This document shows, piece by piece, positions 1 to 13,394 of a DNA stretch of 64,000 bases. Origin of the DNA: Phylloscopus collybita. Lineage: Eukaryota > Chordata > Aves > Passeriformes > Phylloscopidae. The stretch covers positions 25,502,001 through 25,566,000 of the forward strand of contig JAJNNQ010000040.1 of assembly GCA_027886175.1 (NCBI GenBank), in the 5' to 3' direction. The notes beneath the pieces were generated by a model, which had not been told where the DNA came from, made no database searches, and saw nothing but the letters and a program-made list of their open reading frames with translations. Position 1 is the first letter of the stretch. The number at the start of each line of letters is the position of its first letter. A program made the position numbers and the translations under genes.

Positions 1-53
1 ACTTAGTGTAGAAGCAGAACTTAGAAGTGTGTATAAAAACCTAGTCAATAGTT

Positions 54-71
54 GGGGGTGGGCAGGGAGGG
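54..71 (+). other. Potential G-quadruplex motif
   Basis: Four G-runs of five, three, three and three bases are separated by loops of 1, 2 and 1 bases on the + strand. This fits the standard G3+N1-7 quadruplex pattern. There is no adjacent gene start to give it a role. Confidence 0.5.
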
Positions 72-784
72 TGGTGTTCTGTTTTACGCCTTTTGGTGTT
101 GGGGAGCGTTATGGTTTCTTTGGTTTTCTTTTTCAATATTGGATACCTCATGAATCTTCAAGAGCTCTGTCTCATTGTCTCTAATGAGCTTCAATAGGTT
201 CTCCTTGCTTCCTCAGTTAATGTTAAGTTTCTGTTAGATCTTAGATGAGGATGGGGATTTGGGTTTTAAGTAAGACTAGAGAGAAATTTTGACTGTTGGC
301 AGTCTGTTTTAAAGATGCTTCTGTGCGTTAAATACAGCCAAATTTGTTTCTTTCATTGGATTTCAAATCCTTTTATTTATTTATTAGCAATCTCAAAAAT
401 TCTTTGAGCTTCATTATGCCTCAACGTTTTGAATTAAGCTCTCTGGAGCTTGGTGGTGATGGTTAAAATTACAAACTGCTGTGCATCCTGGTCATTGAGC
501 TGAAAGCCATTATCAGGTAGAGCTGTTTGTAGCACATGGCTCATATTTAGTTCTTGTGCATGACATGGTGTATTTTTATGAGAAATTTCCCTTTAGTGCA
601 ATCTCTGGAATGTAAGAAATAATGTAATAGTAAATGTGTGGAAATATTAATGTCTAGTTCAGATAATATCTTCAACATTAGTTTACGTGCCAGCATTGTT
701 TCCTCTCTAATTTCTGTAAGACACTAGTGAATTGCTTAAGTTATGTGTTTGTGTTGGTATTTTTAAAACTCTGTATGGTGCTGA

Positions 785-852
785 GTTGTTATTCTTATAA
801 GAATACTTATAAGAATATTCTTTTAAGTTGTTACTATTATAAGAAGTACTCT
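785..852. repeat. AT-rich imperfect repeat with palindrome
   Basis: The segment beginning GTTGTTATTCTTATAAGAA recurs in altered form about 43 bp downstream (GTTGTTACTATTATAAGAA). The first copy includes a perfect 14-bp palindrome, ATTCTTATAAGAAT, at 791-804. It looks like a small local duplication in AT-rich DNA. Confidence 0.4.
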
Positions 853-3800
853 ACTGGTTACTTTTAATTTTCAGGTCCTGGTCATGCAGAAATTCAGCAG
901 TTCACCACTAGTCACCCTCCGTCTTACTGAACTTTTCTCTAGGTTTTTGGTTCATGAATTTGCTATTGATAGTCATGTAAATATTAGGTATATAGTGAAA
1001 ATTCAATATTTAGTTATCAGATATACAGATACAGTCTCCACATAGACTTCACGCATTTTTGTTTTCTTTTGAAGGATTGCACTTCTCCATATCTTTTTTC
1101 CAGTTCTTTATTTTCCTTTCAGGAGCTTATTTTAATGTCTTGTTTTCTAGTCATTATCTGATCTTGTAATGAAAACTGCAGTCTCATCATTGTGTTTTAA
1201 TTCATTAGTCAAAACAAATTTCATGGTTTCTTTTTCCAGCTTCATAAAACTTTTGTTCTTCTCACCCAAATTTCATGCAATATTCTTCTCTCTACTCAAC
1301 ATAACTTACAAACCAACTCATTTTAAGAGGATGAAGCCTGAAGAAGAGAAAGATAATCAGGGATATAATTGCAATTTTCTGTTAAACATGAGGGAGGAGT
1401 GTTTAAGAAAAGGAAATTGGATTCCTCTTGGAGGTGTGCACAAAGAAAGAACGAGTAGCAGCAAACATTTGGTTGCACATACTGGGGTAAAAAGGTGCCC
1501 CAGTATGACCAGGACTGTTCATTGAAGTGCAGGTTTTTGGATGAGCTGGGATAGACATGGGAGAGACAAAATGCTGGCATAGTTCTTGGTTCTTTTGCTG
1601 AGCTTATATGGTGGGGAATAGATAGAGAGTTATTCGATACTCAGGTAATGTTAGCCATTTCTTACCTGAGGTTCATATGAGGAATGGTTTTGAATACGCC
1701 CTAAAGAGACTATCAGATACCTTTAATATATTGGCTTAAACCCAATTTAGATCTCACAGGCATTACCAGCAACAGGAGGGGGAGGAGGAAGGAAAAATAA
1801 AAAAAGAGACCTTCATAGGATTAAGCCTTTATCAGCAAAAGTTATGCCCAAGAAAGAATGTCATACTCATGTTACAGGAAAAAAAAATTAATTACAGTGA
1901 CATTATGTAGCAGGAATTTCTATTTGTATTGTTTTTATTTGCTTTAATTTTTCATTCATGCATCACCCTTAACCTTTAGGGTAAGAGGTATTTCACATTA
2001 GCATAAATATTAAGCAGATGCCATTTCTGCTACATAAAGAACCTTCAGCTAATCATTTTTCCATGCATTTAAATAGGAATATTAGAATGAGGGTAATTAC
2101 TTCAGTTTTCCATGAGTGATCCATCAAGACATTGAATTTCACTGTATTTTGTTGCACACATTAGTAATTGTAGAATGAAATTACAAACCAGTGTTAGAAT
2201 ATTTGAAGGGTTTTGAAGTTTGATTTTTTTTTTTTCCTAACAGTGTTAGGGTTATATTTTGAAAATGTGTAGCATTTATGTATATAATATTATGGCCTCT
2301 TATGAAAAGGTTATTTTGTTAGAAAAAGTTACATCAGATTGGATGATAGGAGAAAATTTAATGTTTAAGATATGGTCAGTTATACGAAGGAATAACCTAG
2401 GAGTGAATTAGAGTGTGTGAAAAAACTAGCTAGAGAAGTTGCTTTAGATATAAAGATTTTCATATTATTATTGTTGTCATTATTTGATTTCACATCAAAT
2501 ATAGCACTCTTCACGTTGGGGAAAGACAGCATGACATTGTTGTAGCGAAAGTTATTGTGACAAAATCATACAACTTCAACATAAATATTTCTGGGAATTT
2601 CAGATTTGGCTAGCATCAAGTAAAAGGAGCTTTTTATTTGATTTTCCAGTTTTTGGCCATTATACCCAGAGAAATTTTATTTTCCAAGTCTTTAGAAGAG
2701 GATTTCACATTAAAACATCACACTGAAATAAGTGCAAGAACGTATTGTTCATCCCCTTTCCAAGTGGAGAAGCAAAGCTTTTTCTGTACCCCTCTCTGCC
2801 TGACTCTATGCTTGAAAGCCAATCATCAGCTAAGTAAGTGATGAGACTTGGAAAGAAATTTGCTTTTTGAGTAAAACAGACTACATTGCCAGAATAATGT
2901 ATCAGAGGAACTGCTTATTGCATGAGAGCAGATCTGACGCTTTGTTGGTTGGAAAAAGCCTAAGTAGGCATTGACTTCTCTTGCCAATATCAAGATTTAT
3001 TGGCACGAGACATATTGACTTCAGCAAATCCATGACATTATTATATCTCGAAGTCTAATAAATCTTGTTACCAGCCAAAAACATAAGTCAATATAATTAT
3101 GCCTGATGATGCATGTTTTCCCTAAAGATCTCAGTGTCATGTTATACTTCCAAGAAATATCAAAAGATCAAGGAAAAAAAAAAGAAGTCAGTATAAATAG
3201 CCACATTCACATGAACATATGTCTTATAGTCTCTGGGTATTCACGAAAGATAATTGCCTGTTTCTGTGTCATTTCATATGCTTTTTGAAACAGGTTCTTT
3301 TCTCTTCAAAAGTTGGACTCCTTTTCAGCAAGAGGATTTAATTTTTATTGAAAAATAACCAGATGACGCATACATGTGTCCACAGGAATTTCTAAATTCA
3401 CAGATAGTCTTGTTTCCAAATTATATTGTAAAATACGTAGGCTTATTGGGCTACACAGGACTGTGGGCTGTTGAAGAGACCGTGTTTTATAATTCACAAA
3501 GGAAAACAGTGCTGCAGTGTGCAATTTAGATAGGAAATCAAAAGCATGCTCCTCAGTAACCTGATTTATTTTCAGTCAATTTATTGTTTTATGAAAGCCG
3601 AAGTAGTTTTTTATTGTAAAAAAACTCTGCCATTGATTATACCAAAGGTTTATTTCCATTGGGCATTTGTCTTGGACTGTGTTCTTTACAGCAGAAGGAA
3701 GGCAGAGGGGGCCCAGGAAGGCTGCTCAGCTGTCCTGTGGTGGGAGGGAGCCCCCCTCACCAAGCCTCCTGGGAATGGCGTGGCACCCAGCTGGGATCTG

Positions 3801-4659
3801 AAACATGGATGCTCCTTGTTGGGAGGCATGGACAACATACCTGCTCAAGATTCAAAATTTTTCCAGCTAATATTTCACCATGGGAACAGCATCACTCTGG
3901 GACTACATTTGTGGTTGTACATTCATTCCTGGTTCTCTGGGAACTGTTATGAAAATTTCTTTGCCTGGGCTAGTTTTGACTTCTTTCTTGATTTATAATT
4001 GATTTTTAAAAGTCTGAAGAAACTTCTGTCTGAAAATACATAAATACTTCTCTATTTCTCAAACTATTACATATTTCAGTTATATCTTTTTAATTATCTT
4101 ATTGCTCAGTTCTTCTTCATTTTCTTTTTTGAAGCATGGTATTTTCTTAACCTCTTGACATAATCAGCAATAGCAGCTTTTCTTTCTGATTTACAAAGTA
4201 AGTGACAATCATCTTATTGTTTGGTTTAATCTGTTGACTTGCAAAAATATATTACATCAAATGTGGAAGCTATATTGCAGCAAACATGTAAATCTCTGAA
4301 AAAAAATAAGACAGTTCAGAAAATGTAACAATACATTCAATTACATGTTTGTATGTTTTAAAGAGCATATTAAAAGAAACTCTGATGTGATGACCTACCA
4401 CTGGGCAGTGATGGTAACAGCTCTACACAGGAGCTGAATTTTGTTTTGCAAAGAGAAAACTAGTTATTGAAAATTTGAATGAAATTCAAGATACTGATGG
4501 GGTTGAGGATGAAAATAAGTTTAGTACATTTATTTAAGAAGGAGGACAGTGTTAAGAATAGGTGCTCTGTCAGATCTGATATAGTTGAGGTCACAAAAGA
4601 GTTTCCATATAATGTGAGGGGTTGTAAAGTATTAATGGGTCCATAAAATGTTCAGCTAG

Positions 4660-6250
4660 AACATAATTTGGCAACTTTTGTAAAGGATATTAAAAAATGC
4701 TTTTACAAATATATTAACAGCAAGAGGAAGGGTAAGACCAACCTTGGTTCTCTACGGGATGGGAGGGAATTTAGAAGCAGATGAGGAGAAGGTGGAAGTG
4801 CTTAATGCCTTCTTTGCCTCAGTCTTTAGTGGGAAGATGGCTTGTCCTCAGGACAGCTGTCCTCATGGGTTGGTAGATGGTGTCAGGGAGCAGAAAGGTC
4901 CCCCTGTTATCCAGGAGGAGGCAGTCAGAGAACTGCTGAGCCACTTGGATGTTCATACATCTGTGGGACCAGATGGGATCCATCCCAGGGTAATGAGGGA
5001 GCTGGCAGATGAGCTTGCAAAGCCACCCTCCATCATTTACCAACAGTCCTGGCTCACTGGCAATGTTCCAGATGACTGGAGGCTGGCCAGTATGACACCG
5101 ATTCACAAAAAGGGTGGGAAGGACTTCAGCAAGGCCTTTGACACTGTCTCCCACAGCACAGTCCTGGAAAAGCTGGCAGCCCAGGGCTTGGACAGGAGCA
5201 TCTTTGCTGGGTTAGGAACTGGCTGCATGGCCAGGCCCAGAGAGTGGTGATGAGTGGTGCTGCATCCAGATGGCAGCCAGGCACCAGTGGTGTCCCTCAG
5301 GGGTCTGTGATGGGGCCAGGTCTGTTCAATATTTTTATTGATGACATGGATGAGGGCATTGAGTCTTTCATGAGTAAATTTGCAGATGACACTAAGCTGG
5401 GAGCGTGTGTCGATCTGTTGGAAGGTAGGAGGGCTCTGCAGAGAGACCTGGAAGGATTGGATGGATAGGCAGAGTCTAACAAGATGAAATTTAATAAGTC
5501 CAAGTGCAGAGTCCTGCATTTTGGCCACAACCCCCCCCTGCAATGTTATGGGCTGGGGATGGTGTGGCTGGACAGTGCCCAGGAGGAAAGGGACCTGGGG
5601 GCACTGGTGACAGCAGCTGAACACGAGCCAGCAGTGTGCCCAGGTGGCCAAGGAGGCCAGTGGCATCCTGGCCTGGATCAGGAATGGTGTGGCCAGCAGG
5701 AGCAGGGAGGTCATTCTCCCCCTGTACTGGGCACTGGTGAGGCCCCACCTTGAGTGCTGTGTCCAGCTCTGGCCCCTCAGTTCAGGAAGGACCTTGAGAC
5801 GCTTGGGCGCGTCCAGAGGAGGCAGCGAGGCTGGTGAGGGGCTTGGAACACAAACCCTGTGAGGAACAGCTGAGGGAGCTGGGGTTGTTTAGCCTGGAGA
5901 AAAGGAGACTCAGAGGTGACCTTATCACTCTCTACCACTGCCTGAAGGGTGGTGGTAGCCAGGTGGGGGTTGGTCTCTTTCTCCAGGCAGCAACTGACAG
6001 AGGAGAGGACACAGTCTCAAGCTGCACCAAGGGAAATATAGGCTGGGTATTAGGAAAAAGTTTTATTACAGAAGGAGTGATAAAGTATTGGAATGGTCTG
6101 CCTGGGGAGGTGGTGGAGTCACCATCCCTGGATGTGTTTAAAAAAATCTTGGATGTAGCACTCAGTGCCATGGTTTAGTTGAGGTGTTAGAGCTGGGTTG
6201 GACTCAATGATGTTGAGGCCTCTTCCAACCTAGTGATTCTGTGATTCTGT
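4660..6250 (+). mobile_element. CR1 LINE, 5'-truncated copy with 3' end
   Basis: This is a CR1-family non-LTR retrotransposon on the + strand. It starts within the region just before the reverse transcriptase (NAFFASVF-like peptide from about 4813) and runs through the RT core into the C-terminal region and a short 3' UTR. It ends in the diagnostic CR1 tail of repeated ATTCTGTG-like octamers at about 6234-6250, with no poly(A), as expected for CR1. The line GGACTCAATGATGTTGAGGC near 6199-6218 and the following TCTTCCAACCTAG are the usual CR1 3' UTR. The copy is dead: it is truncated at the 5' end, frameshifted several times and internally deleted near 5120. The exact 5' boundary is uncertain by tens of bases. 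Confidence 0.9.
4744..6178 (+). pseudogene. Broken CR1 reverse transcriptase (ORF2 remnant)
   Basis: Coding remnants lie in several frames. About 4744-5250 carries the pre-RT segment (SVGPDGIHPRVM, PDDWRLASM, TPIHKKG) and then jumps directly to [10 protein letters not shown], the RT motif A region. About 5244-5468 carries SGVPQGS (RT motif B) and FADDTKLG (motif C, the catalytic aspartates). About 5484-5530 has the MKFNKSKCRVLHFG segment, about 5644-5770 the [13 protein letters not shown] segment, and about 5834-6178 the C-terminal part ([28 protein letters not shown]). Family knowledge: CR1 ORF2 encodes an endonuclease plus reverse transcriptase that copies its own RNA at a nicked chromosomal target. 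Here the endonuclease is absent, roughly 90-100 residues between HKKGGKD and FSKAFD are missing, and frameshifts separate the pieces, so no function remains. Confidence 0.88.
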
Positions 6251-9200
6251 AAAATCAGGCTGCAAAATCCCTTCCCATAATCTCCCTGTTTCTCCAGTAA
6301 TTAGTTGGAGGATTGCTTTACTTCAGAGCAAGTCAGAACTGTCAAGTACTTCTCAAAAGCACAGATCAGATCAGGGAGATTTAGCATGTTACAGGATTAT
6401 ATCAGTCAGTATTTTAATATTTCACCACATGATATGCTTATATGTTATTCAAAAGTTGAGACAGTTGGTCTTACATAATTTGAAGCAATTTACAGAGATT
6501 GGGACTTCAGTATAAGAACACGAACATAAATTTAAATATCTGCATCCAAATGCTCACAGAATTACACCACCTTTTTTAACCCTGTCTGTCCTGTGCTACT
6601 CAGAAGGTTTCAAAGTGGCATCCCCTCCTAGAACTGGGAGTTTTGTGCTAATAGAGACAGTATTAGCACTGCAGGAAGAAAACTGTCACCACTTCATCTG
6701 TAGACTCAAACAGCATGGGTTTTTTCATATGCATTAGTGCATGTTCTCCAGACTAAATTTTGTTGGATTACTCTTTTTTTTTTTTGTACCTCAAATATTG
6801 TACTTCATATTTTAAAGACAGTTTGAGAATATAGTTTCCCCCTTAACATGTTATATTTGTTACAGCACAGAGCATAGCACAGGTGGTTGTATCAAATAGA
6901 AGAGGTAATTGAGTGTGTAGTAAAGTGTAACTTGGTAGTTTTCTGTTGTGATAATCCTTCTACCTTTCCCCTCTGACTTGATGAACACTTATATTTTTTT
7001 AGCTAGTGATTCTCTCTGGCCTCTACAATCCTTTGGTAGAGATCACACCTACAAGTCTCCACGCTAATTTGAGGGAATTTGTGGTGGTATTGCACTATTC
7101 TGTTGTGGTTTAGTGGACCATCACATTCTAAAAAATGTGAATGTGCAGTCAAATTAACTGTTGTCTTCTCAGAAGGTCCTAGGAGTGCAAAGGAATATGT
7201 AGGAGATGGGGATGAAGCAAAATTTATAGAAAAGCTGTACCAGAAAAAGGGAAAAGCATTTTACTGCATACAGATACAGTCAAACAGTTAACCCCTTTTT
7301 GTAAAGGTAGCGGGGATTAAAAAAATAACCTCCAAAACTGTACAACAAGAGGGTTCCATGAAAACTAAAGACAAATCTTTATCCAGCTAGGGGATATGCT
7401 CTGTAGTAGGTCCTAGTGCAACTCTAATGCAAAGCCTCTAAGCTGCTGCAATCTCTATTTCAGCTGCATGTCTACAACAAAACAATGTTTTCATGTTTCT
7501 AGTAGTTCTTCATAGCAAACTTCACCAAGTTTTTTTAGTTTTCATTTCCAGTTACTTATAATAAAGGTAGCATCATTGTTTGAGGCACTGTTACAATATT
7601 ACATTATCCTAAATTCACTGACATATATTGTCTTTGTCAAGGTGAAACACAAGATTTCGTAGTAGTTTATGAAAATGTGAAAGCAAAGATGGTTGTTCTT
7701 TAAAGACTTTGGAGTAACCTGGTTAGAGGCAGTTTACACTGCAAAATACCAAACCATTGCAATGAATTTCCTGATGAATTAATTATTTGGTTTTTTGCTT
7801 ATGCTGTATGGATAGACTCATAGAATCCTGTGCAGTATCCCTGATCTATTGGTCAAATAATTTTGTTTATGAACAATATAAGATAATGGTGTGTTGTACT
7901 GTGCACATAACTAGACTATAAACCTTTGCTGTCTGCTCTGGTAGGGATTCAATTTGTAATCTTTGATTTCAAGCTATTGCTCATTCTTTTTATATTCTTA
8001 GCTCTCGGTTGGCTGAGTCCCAACACAGTTTGTTCTTTAAGCAAGCAATGGGAGCAATAGCCATTAACCTTTTTAAAGTGGCTTTTTAGCATGTCATGAG
8101 TTTATATGTCTTGCTTCTTTCTGCCATTAACCTTTCTGATGGGACAGTGCACTGTGTTTTGCTTACTTCAGCATGTCATGCCCATTTTCACCCCTTGCCC
8201 ATTTGCAGGCACTGTATTTCATTACAAGAAAGATGGGGGAATGTGGTGGGGAAAGGACAAAGGCAGTGCATGCCGGGCCTTTTCCTGAGGCACACAAGCA
8301 GATAGTATGACTCTAGTTAAGAAAAACAGCCCATTAAAGACATATCCTTGTTTAGGTGCAGAAGAGTTCCTCTGGCACTGTCCCTGGCATTTGCTACAAG
8401 GCCATAATTGTCAACCATGATAGGCATTGCAACCAGAGCCCTCAAAACAAATGCTGTTCATCTGAGGCCAACATCAATGAAAGGTTCAGTTATTCTTGCT
8501 TTACTGAGCATGAAATGGAATTGAAAGGCAATATTAAATGGGTTATTAAACTTAAGACATGGTTTCTTTTGATCTTCCCTTGCAATTGCCCTCACCACAC
8601 GCATATATAATGTATTCTCAATAGGGTTAGTCATTTGTATGGCCTTTGAGTTTCAAGAAATGTTAGCATTGCAATTATTCAGTTGTCATTTTGTGATAAA
8701 CTAAAATTATGGTTCCTTTGGAAATTAAATGTTTGTCTTCTGGTTATTTTCATCCCCTCTCTACACAGGCAAGTATCTACTACAAATGGTTAAGAAGTAG
8801 AAAGAATATACTTATTTCTAGAACAATTTCCTTGCCTCTCAAAAATCCTTAAAGTGAGTGTACTTTTGTTTCTCTTCAACCTTAACACTTGTGTCTCAAA
8901 GTTGGGGTTTATTTTACATATGTATGACTTCCCATATGTTCTACTGAAATGATTCTCTGAAAATTGATGTGTTTCCTGAAAAAACAAAACAACATGAACT
9001 TAAAAGGGAATGCCATTGTTTAATGCCATCTTTATCAGAACCTCTTCTCCATTGAACATTAACAGTGGTTTCAACTGATTGTAGCTGGCTTGTGGGCAGG
9101 CCTAAGGGAGTTGCATGGAAGTACATTTCTAGTGCTGGGGTCAGCATTTTTTCAACTTACTTGGAAACCAGAAAGGGCTGGAACAGCAAACAACAGGAAT

Positions 9201-12200
9201 TATCTAAAGAACATTTGTCAGGTGAACCCTGCAACTGGTAAACCTTTACCTGGTAACATCATTTTGCTCAAAAACTACAACCAAACTGGATTAGGAAACT
9301 TCCTTGTAAAAAATTATCATTTACCTGGCAACAGAAGTATTTTCTAGATTTTAATTATCTCCCTAAATAATTGAAAGACTTAATCAGACTGTTATCATCA
9401 GACAGGACAGTAGCACAAAGCAGAAGATGGGGGAACTGACACTGCACCTTACTGGCAATTAAGCAGAAGATAGAGCATGAGTTAATTTTGCTAAATGAAG
9501 CTTAGCTGATAACCAATTTGTGTTTAACCATTTACCTAGGAGTTCTTGCTAAAGATTTGCAGAATTTAGAAGCAGGGGAAAAATATTTTCCTTGTGGAAT
9601 GAAAGAAATATTGTAAGATAATTCCCAAAAGATATTGCTAGAAATGTAATCACTTCTACTAGGATTTGTCTGTCTTATTCTGACAGTTCATATTGAAAAT
9701 GTCATCTCGACTTAGGAGTGGCTGAGAAATGTGGTATAAATGGGTATACTTGTATTAGAATTTCTGGTATGTATAGCTGCAATGTATGAATCTATTTCTA
9801 AAACAATAGTAGAGTAATTCCACGTTTTCCTTAATGATTCTAAAATATTTTAGATAGCCTTAGAGCAGAAGAATATTGAATGGGATCAAAGATGCCACTG
9901 GGGGAGATTTGAGTTTAATCTAATGAGTTGGTTTGGTTTATGTCTGCTGACAGAGAGGTCAACTGCCACAGCTTCATTTTAATACTTTTCAAAATCATCT
10001 TCCAAATTACTAGAAGCACAAAAAGTATGTAAAGGCAACTTTAACTTAAAAATTTTCTGTATCAGAGGAAAAGTAAGGTTAGAATTAAATGCTTTATCAG
10101 ATCAGGTGTGAGTTGCTTGGACCAATGTGATGTAATGTTACTCTAAAAATACTCTGAAAATAGGATTCTCTCTTATGCAGAACTGAAACTACTTTGTTTC
10201 AGGTATTTAATGTCCTATCAATTGTTGGTGTGTTCTATGCCTAAAATTTTGGCTTATCCTTGTGCTGTTTCACAGGAAATATAGAATGTGACTTCTGATT
10301 GTGGGGGCACCTCAACCTGTATCTAAATCCCGATGTACTAGTCACAAATCATTTTTCAGTCATAGTATTTTACAGCTCTACATAGGGGGATAAAAGTATT
10401 TGTGCCAGTGATTTTTGTGTATATTCTTATTTTGAATTGCAGTAGTGAAATCCCAAGTTGTATTTTTTTCACACCAGGCATTTTCTTTCCCACCACTAAG
10501 TCTTTCGTTGTTCTTCAGCACAAGTGCCAGAGTCTTGGGAAATGCACAGAAATTCTTTTTATTTCAAACACTGACACTAGTGATGAAAGTAACAACTTTC
10601 TCTGTTAAGGAAATGGGTAAAACCACCCTTTCTTCATGGCTCAATCGATTTTCTTTTGAAAGGGAAAACCTATGCTTCTTTTACCTTCAGACAGTATGTC
10701 AGTATATATACTGTGTTATACAGAGAATAGATTTAGAGGGATTTTTTTTTTTGTCCCCATAAACCAACTAGACCCACACTGCCTGTTTGCTCTGAAGTTC
10801 ATGTTTGAAGTATGCTACAATCAATCCTTCAAGGACTGGTTCTAGCATTGCAGTTTTTGCTTCTGCCTGCACAAGGTTGGTTGTTCTCCCTGCTTCTGCT
10901 CTCTTTTCTCACGCTAATTTCAAAATATAGGTACACACCGGTGGTGCAGGGCTCTGTGCAACCAGTGATGCTGGGTGTGGTGTGTTCCAGTGACTCTGTG
11001 CACACAGTGAAGAGCAGGTTTTGAGTGCTCTCCATAGAGCTGCCAGTAGTCTCTGTGTCTGAGCTGTGTGTCGTTCACACTGAGCTTGCTGAGATCCACA
11101 GAAAGAGCAATAGTACAATGTGCAGAGATGTTGGGAGTGCTTAGTGATTTTGTACAATAATCTTTTCCATTCTAATAAAGACGTGAGATCTTAGGGGTTT
11201 GCTCTAAAACTGACAGACAAAGTTTCTACTTTGTGGGAAACTTCAGTTTGGGCCTAAAATTTGGAATAGGTCAAATTGGGCTTGGGTGCTTCAAATCCCC
11301 TCTTTAGCTTCACTGTAAAGCTTTAATTTACTACAGCAGGTGCAGGAAGCTCAAGTATCTTTCTCTCTGCACCCAGCCCAGGGAATCCTGTTAGGAAGCC
11401 AGGCTTGTTTTCTTTAAACAGCTTTGTGCTCAAAAAGCACAAAACATTTAAAAAACCCAACAAACTAAACCAGAATCTTGCCCAGAAAAAAAAAAAAAAA
11501 GTTTATTAAGACTTACAGTTTCATTTTTAAAAGATTGATTGTGCTTCCCTGAAAAAAACTTTAGGCCAGTTCTGCCTGATGTGAATTGCAGCTCTCTGAC
11601 ACTGCCAAGGGCAGGGTCACAAAGTGGTGAATGTACTGTCTTCATAACACATAGAAACTATATGGTGACATCCAAGAACTGGACACATTTATTTTGATTT
11701 TAACTCCTACATCTTTTGTTTATCTTGTTTTCCTTTTATAATTTGCAAAGCATATCTATTAAGCGAACCAATAAAAGATGAATAATATTTAATCTAAATG
11801 GACATATTTTTAAGAGAACCTCATTTTGAGGTCTAAAACCCTTCACTGAGGACAGAATGTTGGTTTTCAGGTCTAGGATGATGTACCAAATATGGGAGAG
11901 TATAATGGAGAATATAAAACAGGATATGGTTGTCAATCCATCATACCCCTCACTGTGTTCCCTTGGTAGAATAGTGACTTCTGTAACCTGTCAACAAATT
12001 TAGAGGCAGTTTAAGCTCAGCAGCTTTAAAAAGATTTGAAATGGTTTTCTTTTTATTTTTTCCATTTTTAGGGTATATCTAAATCTCACTGGTGTCTCCT
12101 GTCATATGCAACAGGGATTCTTTTTTACTCGGAGGCAAGGCCTGAGGCTCTAATCCATGTCTGCAGGTGACCTGCAGTAAAGGCTTGTCAGAATAATTAC

Positions 12201-13338
12201 ATCTTACTGTGGATAGGCGTAAGCATTCCTTCTCCTTTTTTAAAGATTCTTCTCTGTAAACTATCTGGCCTGAACTGACTACTCTTCACAATGGGGGCAA
12301 GCAACTTAAAGTAAAATTAGCTATGCACATCCGGCTGTCAGTCTGAGATCTCCATCATTGGCTTCTGTCAACCTTCTTGGCAGGAAAACAATCTACTCTT
12401 CCCATGCTTTGCTTTATGAAAACAATGCTTGCCCATTAAAGTAAGGAAGAAGAAACAAAACAAAACTCTCTGTCATATGTTAGTTTATATCAAATTCTCC
12501 CAGAAACCAAACCCCACATGTTTATTAAGATGTGTCTCCCTGTTGCTGTGACCACCTGGTGTTGGCTTGAATTGCAAAGAACAGAAAAGAAGTGATTGAG
12601 TGTGGATTTTTCCTCTTTATGTATTATACTTTAGTTTAGTCCCAGTCTGGTTCCTAAATAGAATAATCAATGCCATTATCTCTTCCTCCCTTATCTAAAT
12701 CACATCAGGAGATCAATAGCTACAACAAAGACAGCCAGTGCTTTCTTTCCACTGGGACTCATTACTTTGTTGCCCAAGATGGGGGTATAGATATTCTCGG
12801 GAAGGTTATCTGGTGCTCCCTGGTAGTTAACAACAACTGTCAGTTATTAATGGTGCTCTGCAGCCTCACCTTTACAGTGCTGTGACTGATAGCAGGACAT
12901 GTTTATAACAAAATGAATCTCTGCTGCCTCTTTTCCCCATCCTCCTGAATCTTGTTCGTTCTTTAGTTTCCATTCTCCCCTCCTGGCTGCTGTTGCAATC
13001 CTAGGCAGTATGAGAATATCAAATGTTGGGGGCCTTCTCATTGAGATTCCTCACAAGTGCACGTTTGCTTTTATACAGGCTAACATCTGCTGCAGTATTA
13101 CAAAGACTAATTAAAATAAATTCAGATCCTAAATTAGTCTTTTCAGTAACATTTATTACACAAGACACTGGGTGATAAAGTGTATTATATGGTTAAGCTG
13201 AATCAAAAGTCATATTTTTATTGGATTTGCTGGCCAGTCAGGAGCAATCTCTGCAAAGAAGCTTATATTTGCAATACGGTATTTTCTGCTAGGCTAATAA
13301 GGAAGTGTACCACAATCTTCTCATGTTTATTTATACAT

Positions 13339-13394
13339 AAATGGAAAAAACTAATTTTATTTTTTTTTCCATTTATACTAAATGGAAAAAACTA
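13339..13394. repeat. 15-bp direct repeats with an inverted copy between
   Basis: AAATGGAAAAAACTA occurs at 13339-13353 and again at 13380-13394. Between them lies a T-run followed by CCATTTATA, the inverse of the ATAAATGG part. The arrangement can form a small hairpin and probably arose by local duplication or template switching in AT-rich DNA. Confidence 0.5.

Larger units (their letters stand above)
1..4655. other. AT-rich noncoding stretch, no gene recognised
   Basis: This stretch has no recognisable exon, RNA gene or full repeat. Open frames here are short and carry no known motif. It holds a G-run cluster at 54-71, an AT-rich imperfect repeat with a 14-bp palindrome near 791-804, and an AT-rich block around 1900-2160 with homeodomain-like TAAT/ATTA sites that could be conserved noncoding DNA. 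That last point is inference only. The region is most simply intergenic or intronic sequence. Confidence 0.55.

Noticed and set aside
11140..11190. AATAAAG as a possible end of a gene
   Set aside because: A single poly(A)-like hexamer in AT-rich DNA has no weight without an exon or transcript upstream.
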